Of a stretch of 64,000 nucleotides of DNA, positions 46,048 through 55,663 are shown piece by piece. The translations under genes and the position numbers were made by a program. The stretch comes from Schizochytrium sp. CCTCC M209059. Taxonomy: Eukaryota; Sar; Bigyra; Thraustochytrida; Thraustochytriidae. The stretch covers positions 457,895 through 521,894 of the forward strand of contig KN805393.1 of NCBI GenBank assembly GCA_000818945.1, read 5' to 3'. Numbering within the stretch: position 1 is the stretch's first letter; each line of letters begins with the position of its first letter. Under the pieces are notes generated by a model. It was not told the origin of the DNA. It searched no databases and saw nothing but the letters and a program-made list of their open reading frames with translations.

Positions 46048-46968
46048 ATGACGCTCAAGCAGGTGGGCGCGGCGCTGCTGGTGGGCGGCGTGGCGGCGGC
46101 GGCGGCGGCCAAGGCCGCGAAGGCGCGCGACGCGCTGGGCGAGCCGGAGTCCGGGCTCGCGCGGCCTGTGGACCGCAAGCGGACGATCCTTGTGACTGGG
46201 GCCGCCCGCGGCATTGGGCTCAACACCGTGCGCCTGTTCCTGGCCAAGGGCTGGTTCGTGGGCGCCTTTGATCTCGATGAGGAGGCGTTGCGCAAGGCCC
46301 TCGGCGACCGCTCGGCGTCGTCGGTCGTCCTCGGCCGCGTCGACGTCTGTGACGGTGACTCGTGCAAGAGCGCCGTGGAGACCTTTTTGCGCGCGGCGCC
46401 TGGCGGTGCTATGGACGCGCTCTTCAACTGCGCAGGGATCCTCACGATCGAGGAGTTTGAGCGCATCCCGCTCGCGCGTCAACAGCTCATCATTGATGTC
46501 AACTGCAAGGGCGTCATCAACATGACCTTATTTGCGCTGCCGGCGCTCAAGGAGGCCCGCGGATGCATTATTACTATGGCCTCCGGATCCTCTGTCGCAG
46601 GCATCCCGTACCATGTCACGTACGCTGCAACCAAGGCCTTTGTGTATTCGTTCACGGAGGGCTTGCGCACGGAGCTCTCGTCACAAGGCGTTCGCGTCTG
46701 CGACGTCAGTGTCAACTACGTGGCGACGCCAATGACTGCCACGCAGCAGTGGAACAAGGGCAATTTTCTCGACAAGGAAAACTTTGCCACCGCGAGCAGC
46801 GTAGCTGGCACGGTCTGGGACGCGCTACACAAGGCCACTCGATTCAACGAGCACTTTTACGTCGACGACGCCACGGCCAAGACCTTTACTATTCTTGCGC
46901 TTTCCCGTGCTCTTGGGCTCTCGTACCATACCAAGCTCATCGCCGAGTCCATGCAAGCTAAAATTTAA
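46048..46968 (+). CDS. Classical short-chain dehydrogenase/reductase, copy 2
   Basis: The ATG at 46048 gives 306 aa, starting with an Ala-rich hydrophobic segment. The cofactor loop is TGAARGIG (about residue 50), then NCAG, TMASGSSVAG and YAATK (about 192). It is about three-quarters identical to the product of the gene at 44080 by eye, with the same length, N-terminal anchor and LSYHTK end, so it is a tandem paralogue. GAFDLDEEAL keeps the Asp that favours NAD(H). The frame stays open upstream to 45604 without an ATG, which I reject as part of the protein. Confidence 0.9.
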   Translation: MTLKQVGAALLVGGVAAAAAAKAAKARDALGEPESGLARPVDRKRTILVTGAARGIGLNTVRLFLAKGWFVGAFDLDEEALRKALGDRSASSVVLGRVDVCDGDSCKSAVETFLRAAPGGAMDALFNCAGILTIEEFERIPLARQQLIIDVNCKGVINMTLFALPALKEARGCIITMASGSSVAGIPYHVTYAATKAFVYSFTEGLRTELSSQGVRVCDVSVNYVATPMTATQQWNKGNFLDKENFATASSVAGTVWDALHKATRFNEHFYVDDATAKTFTILALSRALGLSYHTKLIAESMQAKI

Positions 46969-48069
46969 CGATCTCAAAACTCTTTCTTTTCTTGCAATCT
47001 CCTTTCCATGAACATGTAAGTCATGATGGTGGTGGGCCGAAGTTTTCGGGCCAACGGTCTCGGGCCTCAAATCTCGCTCGCTCACCGTCACTTTTTATCA
47101 ACTAAACTAAACGGAGAGAAAAAGAAAAAAGGGATGTAGGCCCTCCTCTACTAACAATAAGAAGTTGTTGCTCAGTCGTTCATGCCCTCCTCGAAACCGT
47201 CATACACTTTCTCTTCTGGCTCGATCCAGATCGCAGACTTGAGCGTTTCGCAAAGGTGGCAGCTAGGTATATCTGGCTCACAGCGCAGCGCCACAGAGGC
47301 GGGTCGTTTTCCTCTACCCTATTTTCATAAATCATCGCCGCCTTGCCCTCTCTCCTTGTTCTTGCGACGGTGCAGTCTCCTGCAGACGCGAACCGCTGCC
47401 GCTCGTTCACTCGCCTCCACCCACGTCCGCCACATTCCTCATTCCCTCATTCTATCGCTCGTTGTCTCGAGATCGTGCGAGCCTCCACATCTCAAGCGTT
47501 ACGCGCACGAGTGACCCGATGTGGCCACCAACAGTGGCGAACAAGCATCGAAGAACCAAGCGGTCCGTTCGCGAATCGACCGCACCCTGTACAGTTTCGC
47601 GCACCGTTCGTGCCTCTCGCTGTTCACCAGCCTCAACAGACCCCGCCGTTACCAGACTTGTCAGGGCGCACTTTGTTGCAGCCCATAGGCTTCGGCTAGC
47701 ACACATCGCCGAGGTTGGCCCTCCACAAGTGACCGTTGACCGCGCGTCCAGACTGAGCCTTAGTGTAACTTGGACGAGTCCTATCAGCAGCAGTGCAGGG
47801 GTGCCGGCTGGGCGAACCCGGGCGGGGCTAGCATTGGTCTGCTGCCAGTGGGCCCGCCAGGTCACCTTGTCGGCGTTCAGAATGCTCGCGGCGAGTCTAC
47901 ATGGAGGGTAGGGTTGGCCTATCACGTACGAGTCAATTCGAAGAGGAGGACTTCGAGGTCGTCGATGCGGGCAGCGGGACTCGCAAGCATACCTGAAACT
48001 AGCAAAGTACCAAGCTCAGCAGATCAACCAACTGAACGCTCCAGCAACACAGGCAGGCGGCCAGGAAGA
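46969..48069. other. Intergenic region, no supported gene
   Basis: About 1.1 kb between same-strand genes. Frames on both strands exist (e.g. 47462-47911) but start at non-ATG codons or have no recognisable content. A small gene cannot be excluded. Confidence 0.45.
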
Positions 48070-48597
48070 ATGATGTTCTTGCGTGTGAGCCGTGGCGCGG
48101 CCATGTGGCTTGGGATGATGCTCTTGGTGTGCGTTTCTGCCTCTGTTTCCGCACACGAGTCCGAAGAGACGAGCAGTGAGCTCGTCAATTACTTGATTGT
48201 CTCGTCCGAGTACAATGACGAGCCGGCGTGCCGCACAAACAAGGGCGAGGGCGACTTCGAGTCCGCCTTCTACCCTGTCGAGCTTCCCAGAAACGAGTGC
48301 TTTGAGCTTTGCGATGAGTTGAAATCCTGCGTTTCGCTCTCTGTGTTTACTCAGCGCGAAGAAACGGCGTGCATGCTCTACTTCAAAAAGGAAAATGTAC
48401 CGTCTGTTTTGCCCAAATTGCATGGCATTGCGTCGGTTGTCGATGAAAGCTACCGCGAGGTTTCGCCTAAAGAGTTCTACTACGAGTCCTCGGAGGGGTT
48501 TGACCTTGCTGCCTGCTACAAGAAGCTACCCCATGTCCCAAAGAAGCGTCTGCGTCATCGCTCTCGCCGCTCTAAGACCGACTCGGAGACGTCGTGA
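48070..48597 (+). CDS. Small secreted PAN/apple-like Cys-rich protein
   Basis: The ATG at 48070 gives 175 aa with a clear signal peptide (MMFLRVSRGAAMWLGMMLLV, cleaved near SAHES). The mature part contains Cys spaced as in PAN/apple domains: ...ACRTNKGEGDFESAF..., NECFELCDELKSCVSLSV, TACMLYF. PAN domains bind protein or carbohydrate partners and occur in many protist surface proteins. The tail (KKRLRHRSRRSKTDSETS) is basic. It is too small for an enzyme; a binding or matrix role is inferred. Confidence 0.65.
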   Translation: MMFLRVSRGAAMWLGMMLLVCVSASVSAHESEETSSELVNYLIVSSEYNDEPACRTNKGEGDFESAFYPVELPRNECFELCDELKSCVSLSVFTQREETACMLYFKKENVPSVLPKLHGIASVVDESYREVSPKEFYYESSEGFDLAACYKKLPHVPKKRLRHRSRRSKTDSETS

Positions 48598-48955
48598 GCA
48601 CCAAAGGAATGCCGCGTCCCCCCTTTGTAGAATTAGGCTCTTTTATTCTTTCATCTCAATGTCTGGCTATCGTTTGTAGTATACATCACCACCTGTTTCC
48701 ATCTTGCGTCTCTCACAGCGGCATGTCGCCACTGCAATGGTTGACGATTGTTTGCGCCGGCCAGCGTCGAACATTAACAAGCTCAGCGCGGCTACAGTGA
48801 GAAGCGACTTTGTTTTCACTTCCTACTAGTAGGTAGGGCCAGCATCCATTTTTCTGTAACCCAAGAACCGTGGTGGCGCGGCACCTCCGCGAGCCAGAGA
48901 TCGACGCACAAAATCATTCATTGCAGACGAGGATCGCAAAGGAGCGACCAGCGAC
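48598..48955. other. Short intergenic region between same-strand genes
   Basis: About 360 bases containing the lipase-PX promoter. Nothing further was recognised. Confidence 0.5.
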
Positions 48956-50917
48956 ATGAACGACGCAGCGGTCGAGAACCTCGACGGCACCGGGGAGGAT
49001 GCAGCGCAAGGCGACGGCGGCGCGGTCGCGCTCAAAGACTTTGTAGGCAAGATGCAAGAGGCATGGGCAGCGGGAGTCGGTAGCGCGTCGCGGAGCGAGG
49101 AGGCCGCGGCGACCCAGGCCGCAGAAGACGTGGTGGCCGACAAGAAGGACTCGAATACAATCTCCACGACGCCAAAGGACAGGCTGCAAACATTTTGGAC
49201 CAAACTCAGGAGCCCAGACACGTGGAGCGAGCTTGCCGAACGAGCCGCCAAGCAAAGCCTTGACCAATTCGGCGTCGACAAAGATCAGAACAGACAGCTT
49301 GAGTCGGCACTGTGGTCCATGAAGGCTGGAGAGAAAAAGGAAGATAACTTTTTCTTGCTCATGGGCAAACTCAAGCTCACTCTTGATCACGCGCAGGAGC
49401 TTCTTGGCAAAGACCTGAAACTTTCTCCAACGCAAGCGATAAGGTCCATGTCTTTCCTCATGGGATGCTGCGAGGCGTACATTGAGGAAAACGCGACGGC
49501 CATCGAGACGCTGGCACGAGAGGACGGCGCGAAAGATGCCGAAAAAGACCTCTTGATTGAGTTGGATCAAAACATGGAGTTCGCCAATGCCGCGTATGAC
49601 GAATTTGATCCAGATGAGACCATGTTTGAATTCTTTGCTCGCCGCGAATACACGCTCATGTACTACGACTCCGCTACCGATTACGAAATGGCGGCGCATT
49701 ATGTGGCCTTTAGCCCTGCCAAGAAACGATGTGTCGTGGGCATCAAAGGCACGAGCACGCTCAGCGACATGCTCACAGACATTTTGTGCCGTTCAACGCC
49801 CTTTGTAGACGACAAAACGTTTGCGCACGACGGCATCAAGATCACTGCGCAGCGAGTCGCGGCTCGTGTGGAGCCTTTTCTGCTGAACCTCTTTGCGCCT
49901 CTCGATTATGAGATTCTCTTTACGGGCCATTCGCTTGGCGCAGGAGTGGCGGCGCTTGTCGCTGTGATCTTCCGCGAGGCGCACAAGGTGTCCAAGGTGC
50001 GGGCGCTTGCCTATGCGTGCCCGCCAGTGCTAGATAAGAAGGCGGCCTTGCGCACGTACGAGTACGTAACGTCGGTGGTGAACAACAGAGACATTATCCC
50101 GCGCACGTCTCTGAGCAATATGAATATTATGAACGAGGCGCTTGCGCGGGCTCATGACTTGATTCAGGCTGGCGAACTAGACAGTGCCGCGCCTGCAGCA
50201 AACGGTGAGCGCGTGCTGCGCATGATGCGCGAGGTTCAAGAGGAGGCTAAACTGGCCTACGATCAAGACTTGTATGTGCCCGGGCGGGTTCTCTACATGT
50301 TCAGCTCCAACACCAAGACGCGGTGTGCGCTCGAGAAGACTGGCGACTTGGCGAATTTGCGTCAAATGCTTTTCACAAAGTCAATGGTTCTAGATCACTC
50401 GATGGACAATTACATGTACGAGCTACGAAATACGCTCTTTGATCTGCACAAGTTGCACTCGATCACAAGTCCACCCGTTATGCCTGACACCGAGGGGGCT
50501 CTCGTGAGCATTGTAGACTACATTCAGGTTTTTAGTCCTGCGGACATGCGCGATGTGGTTTTTTACGTCATCAAGACTACGGTGGCGCACTCTCCAGATC
50601 GGGTAAGGGAGTACAAGGCGTATCGTCGGTTCACTGATTTTGAGCGCCTTGCCGAGGGCGTGCGGGCTGCAGGGACAACGTTGCTGACTAAACTGCCGTC
50701 GCGAGTTACGGTCTGGGAGCCCGTGGATCGAGCGCGGCAGTTTGAGATTTACCTTTCGGCGCTCATACACAAGGCGGCGTACAAGCGACTCGATAATGTC
50801 ATGGAGCTTGTTCGAGACTTTATTGGCGTGGGTCAGCGCCCTTCTGCACCCGAGTTCGTGCTCGATCATCTCGCTGCGCAGGAGGGAGGCGCCAAGGGAT
50901 ATAATAATGTGTCTTGA
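48956..50917 (+). CDS. Class 3 lipase with C-terminal PX domain
   Basis: The 653-aa product starts with ATG at 48956. The lipase domain (about residues 205-450) resembles sn-1-specific diacylglycerol lipases: nucleophile elbow TGHSLGAG (about residue 323), GIKGTSTLSDMLTD upstream for the oxyanion region, and VNNRDIIPRTSL supplying the catalytic Asp region. From about 520 to 625 a PX domain follows (VVFYVIKTT... REYKAYRRFTDFERL... AKLPSRVTV-like segment, RARQFEIYLSALI), which binds phosphoinositides such as PI3P on endosomes. Lipase plus PX in one chain suggests recruitment to endosomal or vacuolar membranes, where it would hydrolyse diacylglycerol. The fusion direction is unusual. Confidence 0.85.
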   Translation: MNDAAVENLDGTGEDAAQGDGGAVALKDFVGKMQEAWAAGVGSASRSEEAAATQAAEDVVADKKDSNTISTTPKDRLQTFWTKLRSPDTWSELAERAAKQSLDQFGVDKDQNRQLESALWSMKAGEKKEDNFFLLMGKLKLTLDHAQELLGKDLKLSPTQAIRSMSFLMGCCEAYIEENATAIETLAREDGAKDAEKDLLIELDQNMEFANAAYDEFDPDETMFEFFARREYTLMYYDSATDYEMAAHYVAFSPAKKRCVVGIKGTSTLSDMLTDILCRSTPFVDDKTFAHDGIKITAQRVAARVEPFLLNLFAPLDYEILFTGHSLGAGVAALVAVIFREAHKVSKVRALAYACPPVLDKKAALRTYEYVTSVVNNRDIIPRTSLSNMNIMNEALARAHDLIQAGELDSAAPAANGERVLRMMREVQEEAKLAYDQDLYVPGRVLYMFSSNTKTRCALEKTGDLANLRQMLFTKSMVLDHSMDNYMYELRNTLFDLHKLHSITSPPVMPDTEGALVSIVDYIQVFSPADMRDVVFYVIKTTVAHSPDRVREYKAYRRFTDFERLAEGVRAAGTTLLTKLPSRVTVWEPVDRARQFEIYLSALIHKAAYKRLDNVMELVRDFIGVGQRPSAPEFVLDHLAAQEGGAKGYNNVS

Positions 50918-51326
50918 ATGTAGGGAGCCACGTCAATGCAAATGAAAACGATGTTCTGCGAGTTGTTGATTGTATAAAGAGGGTTCGAGTCGTACATGTA
51001 AACTTGTAGGTAAACTCGGTGAGGTCGCATTAGAGCAAATCAAAGCAAAGCAAATCAAAGCAAAGCAAAGACCTGAACAATGGAAGCGCCTTTGCTTCCG
51101 AGCGTGTCGCGTTCATATTACTTCATGCACAAGTTTCGCTTGCAATGACTACATACGAACGAGCTCATGATTGAACGAATGGACAAGACAAGAAAGGCAA
51201 GTGAACGAATGAGTTTGCGCGAGAGCGCTGCTAACATCATGATCCACGTCACCTGTGAATCGAAAGGGAAAGAAAAGGGAAAAAAAAGGGAATGGAAACG
51301 GGGTTCAAGGCGAAAGGAAGGATCAA
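50918..51326. other. Convergent 3' intergenic region
   Basis: About 410 bases between the lipase-PX and RPS23 gene ends. It contains CAAATCAAAG-like direct repeats (51036-51067). No gene was seen. Confidence 0.55.
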
Positions 51327-51755
51327 TTAGTTACGGGGCTTCTCCTTCTTCTCCTTGTACAGAGCCCAGAGGGAGACGCCAGCGACCTTGACGACCTTGA
51401 ACCGGACACCGGGAATATCACCGACGGCGTGGCCAGAGCGACCGAAGCCGGCGATGAGGACCTCGTCGTTCTCGTCGACGTAGTTGAGGCAGCCATCGCG
51501 GGGCACGAAGGCAGAGATCTTCTTGCCATTCTTAATCAACTGCACACGCACACTCTTACGAATGGCGGAGTTGGGCTGCTTGGCCTCAATACCGATCTTC
51601 TCGAGCACGATACCCTTGGCCATGGACGCGCCGGCCATGGGCAGGTTGTACTTGGTGTTGCTGTGCGCCTTGGCGAAGGCCTTCTTGGCCCATCGCTGCG
51701 TGCGGCGGTGGTTCCGGTGCTTGCGCGCCGTGCGGATGCCTTGGGGCTTGCCCAT
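51327..51755 (-). CDS. RPS23: 40S ribosomal protein S23 (uS12)
   Basis: The 142-aa product starts with ATG at 51755 (MGKPQGIRTARK), the universal eukaryotic uS12 start and length. QPNSAIRK contains the Pro that is hydroxylated in other eukaryotes, and the decoding-centre segment VPRDGCLNYVDENDEVLIAGFG is intact. Family knowledge: it sits at the decoding centre of the small subunit and affects translational accuracy. The longer upstream frame (to 51860) is 5' UTR. It diverges from the acidic ribosomal protein P2 gene across a promoter with the phased GCGCAAGTG array, suggesting joint control of the two ribosomal genes. Confidence 0.97.
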   Translation of the reverse strand: MGKPQGIRTARKHRNHRRTQRWAKKAFAKAHSNTKYNLPMAGASMAKGIVLEKIGIEAKQPNSAIRKSVRVQLIKNGKKISAFVPRDGCLNYVDENDEVLIAGFGRSGHAVGDIPGVRFKVVKVAGVSLWALYKEKKEKPRN

Positions 51756-51992
51756 CGTGCTGCTGCTCCGCTGCTGCTGCTGCGACTCTCCTGCTCCGCT
51801 GCTGCTCCGGGTCTGCCCTCCCTGCCTCGCTCGGCTCTGCTCTCCTCCTCCGCGCACCAACTAAACTCCTCCTAGCCACCGCTCTCTCTGCGGCCCCTGC
51901 CACGGACGCTCCGGCGCCCCTGCGCGCCGGACTCCGTCTGCCCTAACCGCGGCCGCCCCGCCTCGGGCCCCCGCCCCCTTCCCGGCGCGCGC

Positions 51993-52156
51993 GCGCAAGT
52001 GGGGAATGGCGCCGCGCAAGTGCGGAAAGGCGGGGCGCAAGTAGAGAATGGCGCGGGGGGCCGCGGAGGCCGCGCGGGCGCAAGTGCGGAAAGGCCGCGG
52101 CGCAAGTGCGGAATGATCGCGCGCAAGTGCAGGATGCGCGGAAGCGGCACTTGCGC
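51993..52156. promoter_or_regulatory. Array of seven GCGCAAGTG elements, 21-22 bp phased, between RPS23 and RPP2
   Basis: Forward copies start at 51993, 52014, 52035, 52078, 52100 and 52121; an inverted copy is at 52148-52156. Spacings are 21, 21, 43, 22 and 21 bases, multiples of about two helical turns. Each is typically followed by (G/C)GGAA(T/A)GGC or a similar motif. The array lies between two divergent ribosomal protein genes, so it probably acts on both. Confidence 0.65.
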
Positions 52157-52186
52157 GGCGCCCGGATGAATGGGTGGGCGGGCGCA

Positions 52187-52310
52187 CAGAGAGAGCGAGA
52201 GAGAGAGAGAGGGAGAGAGAGAGACACAGAGAGAGAGAGAGAAAGAGAGACAAGGGGAGCGAGGTGATAGCGGCAATAGGGAGAAAGGCGGAGAGAGGCG
52301 GAGAGAGACA
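52187..52310 (+). repeat. GA-rich purine tract
   Basis: Long runs of GAGAGA dinucleotide sequence with ACAGA interruptions, in the shared ribosomal gene promoter. GA tracts bind GAGA-type factors in other lineages; whether that holds here is unknown. Confidence 0.75.
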
Positions 52311-52716
52311 GAACCCTTAAATTGCCGCAGGCAGGAGGAGAGCAGCAGCGCTCTTCGTCTGGGTACGTGCAGCGCGAGCGCGAGCGCGAGGACGCGGGCG
52401 CGGGCGGGGCCGGGCTCGCGGCGGCGGCGGCGGCGGGGAGAAGGCCCGGAGACGCGCGCGAGGAAGTCGCGAGGTGTATGGGCGACGGGGTGGCGGCGCC
52501 GAGGAGGAGAGAAGCGATGCGAGATGATGATGCAAGCTCTCTCGCGCTCAGGTGGACGGGTGGCGCCCACCGCGGCCGGGTGAACCTCGTCCGTGAACGC
52601 TGCGCGCAGGGGGTGGGAGAGGAGGATGAAAGGAAAGGAACGCAGGAGAGACTGACGTGATGATTGATGATGACGATCTTGGCGACGACAGGAAACTTTC
52701 AGAACACTCAAGCAAA

Positions 52717-53061
52717 ATGCAGTACGTCGCAGCATACATGCTCCTTGCCCTTGGTGGCAAGGAGGCCCCGTCCTCGGACGACATCAAGGGCCTTCTCGAG
52801 AAGGCCGGTGTCGAGGTCAACGAGGAGAAGCTCGAGACCTTCTGCAAGGCCGTTGAGGGCAAGGACATCAACGAGCTCATCGCCGAGGGCAAGGAGAAGA
52901 TGGTCACCATCCAGGGCGCTGCCGGCAGCGGCAGCGGTGGTGCCGCCGCTGGCGGTGCCGCTGATGGCGCCGCGGCCGAGGAGGCCGCCGAGGAGGAGGA
53001 AGAGGAGGAGGTCGACGTCGGTGGTGGCGACCTCTTTGGCGGCGACGCCGGTGGCTACTAA
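52717..53061 (+). CDS. RPP2: 60S acidic ribosomal protein P2
   Basis: The ATG at 52717 (MQYVAAYMLLALGGKE) gives 114 aa; the frame extends upstream but the P2 start is unmistakable. The dimerisation domain (about 1-60) ends with IAEGKEKM; a Gly/Ala hinge (GAAGSGSGGAAAGGAAD) follows. The acidic tail reads EEEEEEEVDVGGGDLFGGDAGGY, lacking the DDDMGFGLFD end found in animals and plants, but keeping a Leu-Phe pair. Family knowledge: P1/P2 dimers form the stalk that recruits translation GTPases. The Gly/Tyr end may be typical of stramenopiles. Confidence 0.93.
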   Translation: MQYVAAYMLLALGGKEAPSSDDIKGLLEKAGVEVNEEKLETFCKAVEGKDINELIAEGKEKMVTIQGAAGSGSGGAAAGGAADGAAAEEAAEEEEEEEVDVGGGDLFGGDAGGY

Positions 53062-53416
53062 GCGAGTGCACTGGCGTCGGTCGGTCACCTCTGTATGCCC
53101 ACGCATGTTCTTGCCGGGCTTTGGACGCCCGAAGTCAGGGCATTGAACGATTTGTGTAAGCCTACAGCCTTCAACCTATTTTAGACCCCCTTTTCTCATC
53201 CTTTTACTTGTGTTGCATCCGACATCTTTCGACTCGTTCATCTTGTTCCACGTACCTACATTTTCCTCTTGCTCGTCGTCACCGGAAGTCTTTCCACGAA
53301 AGCCAAAAATAAAGCAAGAAAAACGGAGTAAGAGTAAAAAAGAGAAAAATATCTACCTATAGCTTGTGTGGTGTTGATTGACTACATACGAACTCGCTGC
53401 CTAGGCTAACTGGTAA
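53062..53416. other. Convergent 3' intergenic region
   Basis: About 355 bases between RPP2 and the nitronate monooxygenase ends. A-rich segment near 53300-53350. No gene was seen. Confidence 0.55.
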
Positions 53417-54418
53417 CTAGTTCTCAACCATCATGCTCGACGTCTTGCGCAAGCAGGCAGCGGCATCGTTCACGAGACCCTCAATGAGATCCTCGCAGGT
53501 GGGAATATCGTGAATGAGAGCAGTAACCTGACCCAAGCTCCACACGCCTTCGTTGATGTCGCCGGTCTCCTGGAAAGCACGCTTGTACGCAGCGCCACGG
53601 ACGTAGTCGCGAATGCGGTCAAACTCGCCAGGGTGCTCGCGCTCCGTCTCAAGAATACGCATGGCCGTTTCGTTCTTGTACACGCGCTCGGTATTGCGCA
53701 TCGACCTCATGATGAGCGTGGTGCTCGACTCGTCGCCCTCCACAATGGCCTTTTTGATGTTATCATGAATGGCAGCTTCCTTGGTGGCCATGAAGCGCGA
53801 GCCCATGGCCACGCCCTGGGCGCCAAGGTTGAGAGCCGCAGCCAGCTGGCCGCCTGTGCCCATACCGCCGCAGGCGAGCCATGGGATGCTCAGATCTTGC
53901 TGCGCCTTTGCAAAGAGGACCCAGCCGCCGACATCGGTCTCGCCAGGGTGACCTGCCGCCTCGAAACCATCAATAGACACCATGTCGACCCCCATGCGCT
54001 CGGCGGTCTTGGCGTGTCGGGTAGAGGTGCACTTGTGGATGATGGACATGCCATTGTCTTTGAACAGCTTCACGAACGGCTCGAGACCCTTGTAGTGGCC
54101 CGCGGTCTCGACCACGCGAATGCCCTCCTCGACCACAACGTGAGCGTACGCATCATAGTTGGGGGGCTTGAGCATGGGCAAAAGGGTCATGTTGACACCA
54201 AAGGGTTTGTCCGTGAGCTCCTTGGTCTTGCGAATCTCCGCGCGGAGGTCCTCGGGCGAGGTCTGCGTCAGCGCCGTGATCACGCCCAGACCACCCGCGT
54301 TCGACACAGCCGCTGCGAGACCGGCGTACCCCACGTAGTGCATGCCGCCCAGCATTACCGGGTGTCGCACCCCGGTGAGCTCCGTCAGCGCCGTCTTGAA
54401 CACCTGCTTGCCGGCCAT
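53417..54418 (-). CDS. Nitronate monooxygenase (2-nitropropane dioxygenase family)
   Basis: The ATG at 54418 (MAGKQVFKTAL) gives 333 aa; upstream frame lacks support. The FMN-binding TIM-barrel blocks are visible: VMLGGMHYVG, SNAGGLGVITA, DKPFGVNMTLL, DMVSIDGFEAAGHPGE (with the catalytic-type His), ACGGMGTGGQLAAALNLGAQGVAMGSRF. These enzymes oxidise alkyl nitronates, including toxic propionate 3-nitronate, to carbonyl products and nitrite. Many eukaryotes have one such detoxifying gene. It is convergent with RPP2. No signal peptide, so cytosolic. Confidence 0.93.
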   Translation of the reverse strand: MAGKQVFKTALTELTGVRHPVMLGGMHYVGYAGLAAAVSNAGGLGVITALTQTSPEDLRAEIRKTKELTDKPFGVNMTLLPMLKPPNYDAYAHVVVEEGIRVVETAGHYKGLEPFVKLFKDNGMSIIHKCTSTRHAKTAERMGVDMVSIDGFEAAGHPGETDVGGWVLFAKAQQDLSIPWLACGGMGTGGQLAAALNLGAQGVAMGSRFMATKEAAIHDNIKKAIVEGDESSTTLIMRSMRNTERVYKNETAMRILETEREHPGEFDRIRDYVRGAAYKRAFQETGDINEGVWSLGQVTALIHDIPTCEDLIEGLVNDAAACLRKTSSMMVEN

Positions 54419-55663
54419 CTTGCTTCTTCGCAGAAACCCGCCTCGCCCCGCCCGCCTCGCCGTGCCGTGTCCTTCGCTTGCGCTCGCGCCCGCGTCCGTT
54501 CGGGTTTGCTCCGCTGCTCGCTCGCTCGCTTCAAGCCGCGCTGTCTTGGTAAGGGGAATGGATGTATTCCGTAATCCATTGCAGCGCGGACATCGAAATT
54601 CGCCAAGCGAGGTCATGAAAGACCTAAATATCAAATCATCGCCATTCACTGGCACCTACCTATCAGGCTGGAGCTACATCTGCCTGCTGACAATAAGTCG
54701 CAGCGTGTCGCGCGCAGCAGCTCATGGAATACATGAGCAAGACGGGCGAAGGCAGGGCAAGGCAGTGCAGCAGAGAGCAAGGGAGCAAGGGAGCAGAGAG
54801 TAGAGAGAGCCAAAAGTAAGGCAACCAAGAGAGTCTGACCCGAGCCGAAAACCCCCGGGGGGAGGTGTGCAACAAAGGCAGTGGCATGGTGGCATGTCGA
54901 ATGACGCGGCAGACATTGCAAATTGCTGTACTGGTGCGGGCGGAGGCGTTTCCTGCTCGCAATATAGCAAACTGGAGAATCGCCCAAGCAGTAGATCGCT
55001 CCAGTATGGGAAGTCGATCATTTCAATCCTCTTGCCAACCGTTCTGTAATTCGTCACAAAGATTGTGTCCTTTTTCGCTGCTCTCCCTCTCTCTCTCTCT
55101 CTCTCTCTCCCTCTTTCTGCTACTTGGTGTTTCAGAATGCATGCGCTTTTCGGGTTTTCGATGCCACTAATAAAGAAGGACAGGGCTGATGTCGATGGGT
55201 TTGTTTTCGTTTCGCACAATGAGTCAGTCACTTTCCCGTGAGCGAGACGTCAATCCGTAACTCCAAGTCGTCTTGCCTCGCTTTCTTTATTCTTCCTTGA
55301 GCACCCTTGCTTGACGCTTTGCTCGCGAGCTCTTCAAGTGTCTCTTCCGTACACACGAGCTCTTCGAGAGTCACTCTTTTTGTTTCGCGATTCGGCGGTC
55401 GCACGTGACTCTCCTTGCGCTTCACGCAGAAAGATCCGCTCAAGCCTCTCATTCTATTCTATTCTATCATGCTGACTGGCCCGCTTGTCTTTTCTCTGCA
55501 TACCTCATCGCGTACGCTGTTACCGCAGTGCCGCTTTGGGGGTGGCTCACGCGAGGCTCGAAGAGCCTGTTCTGTAGATGCCGCTTCCCGAGCTGACCCA
55601 GATACTAGACCCAGTGCAAAGAAATAAAGCCAGAACGTGCGGCGACGGCAACACGTTGGGAGC
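54419..55663. other. Divergent intergenic region
   Basis: About 1.25 kb between the nitronate monooxygenase and type II membrane protein starts, with a (TC)n tract at about 55081-55110. A run of GGCAAGG-type units appears near 54755-54810. No supported gene. Confidence 0.5.

Larger units (their letters stand above)
51756..52716. other. Shared divergent promoter of two ribosomal protein genes
   Basis: About 960 bases between RPS23 and RPP2 starts. It contains the GCGCAAGTG array (51993-52156), a long GA/GAGA purine tract (about 52187-52310) and a GC-rich stretch (52370-52450). No gene was accepted. Confidence 0.6.

Noticed and set aside
47462..47911. Plus-strand frame upstream of the PAN-like gene
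   Set aside because: Ser/Arg-rich, no domain, and no connection to the signal peptide that clearly begins at 48070.
51993..52156. CRISPR-like regular repeat spacing
   Set aside because: The repeated unit is only 9 bases, the spacers are 12-13 bases and similar to each other, and the genome is eukaryotic; a promoter array fits better.
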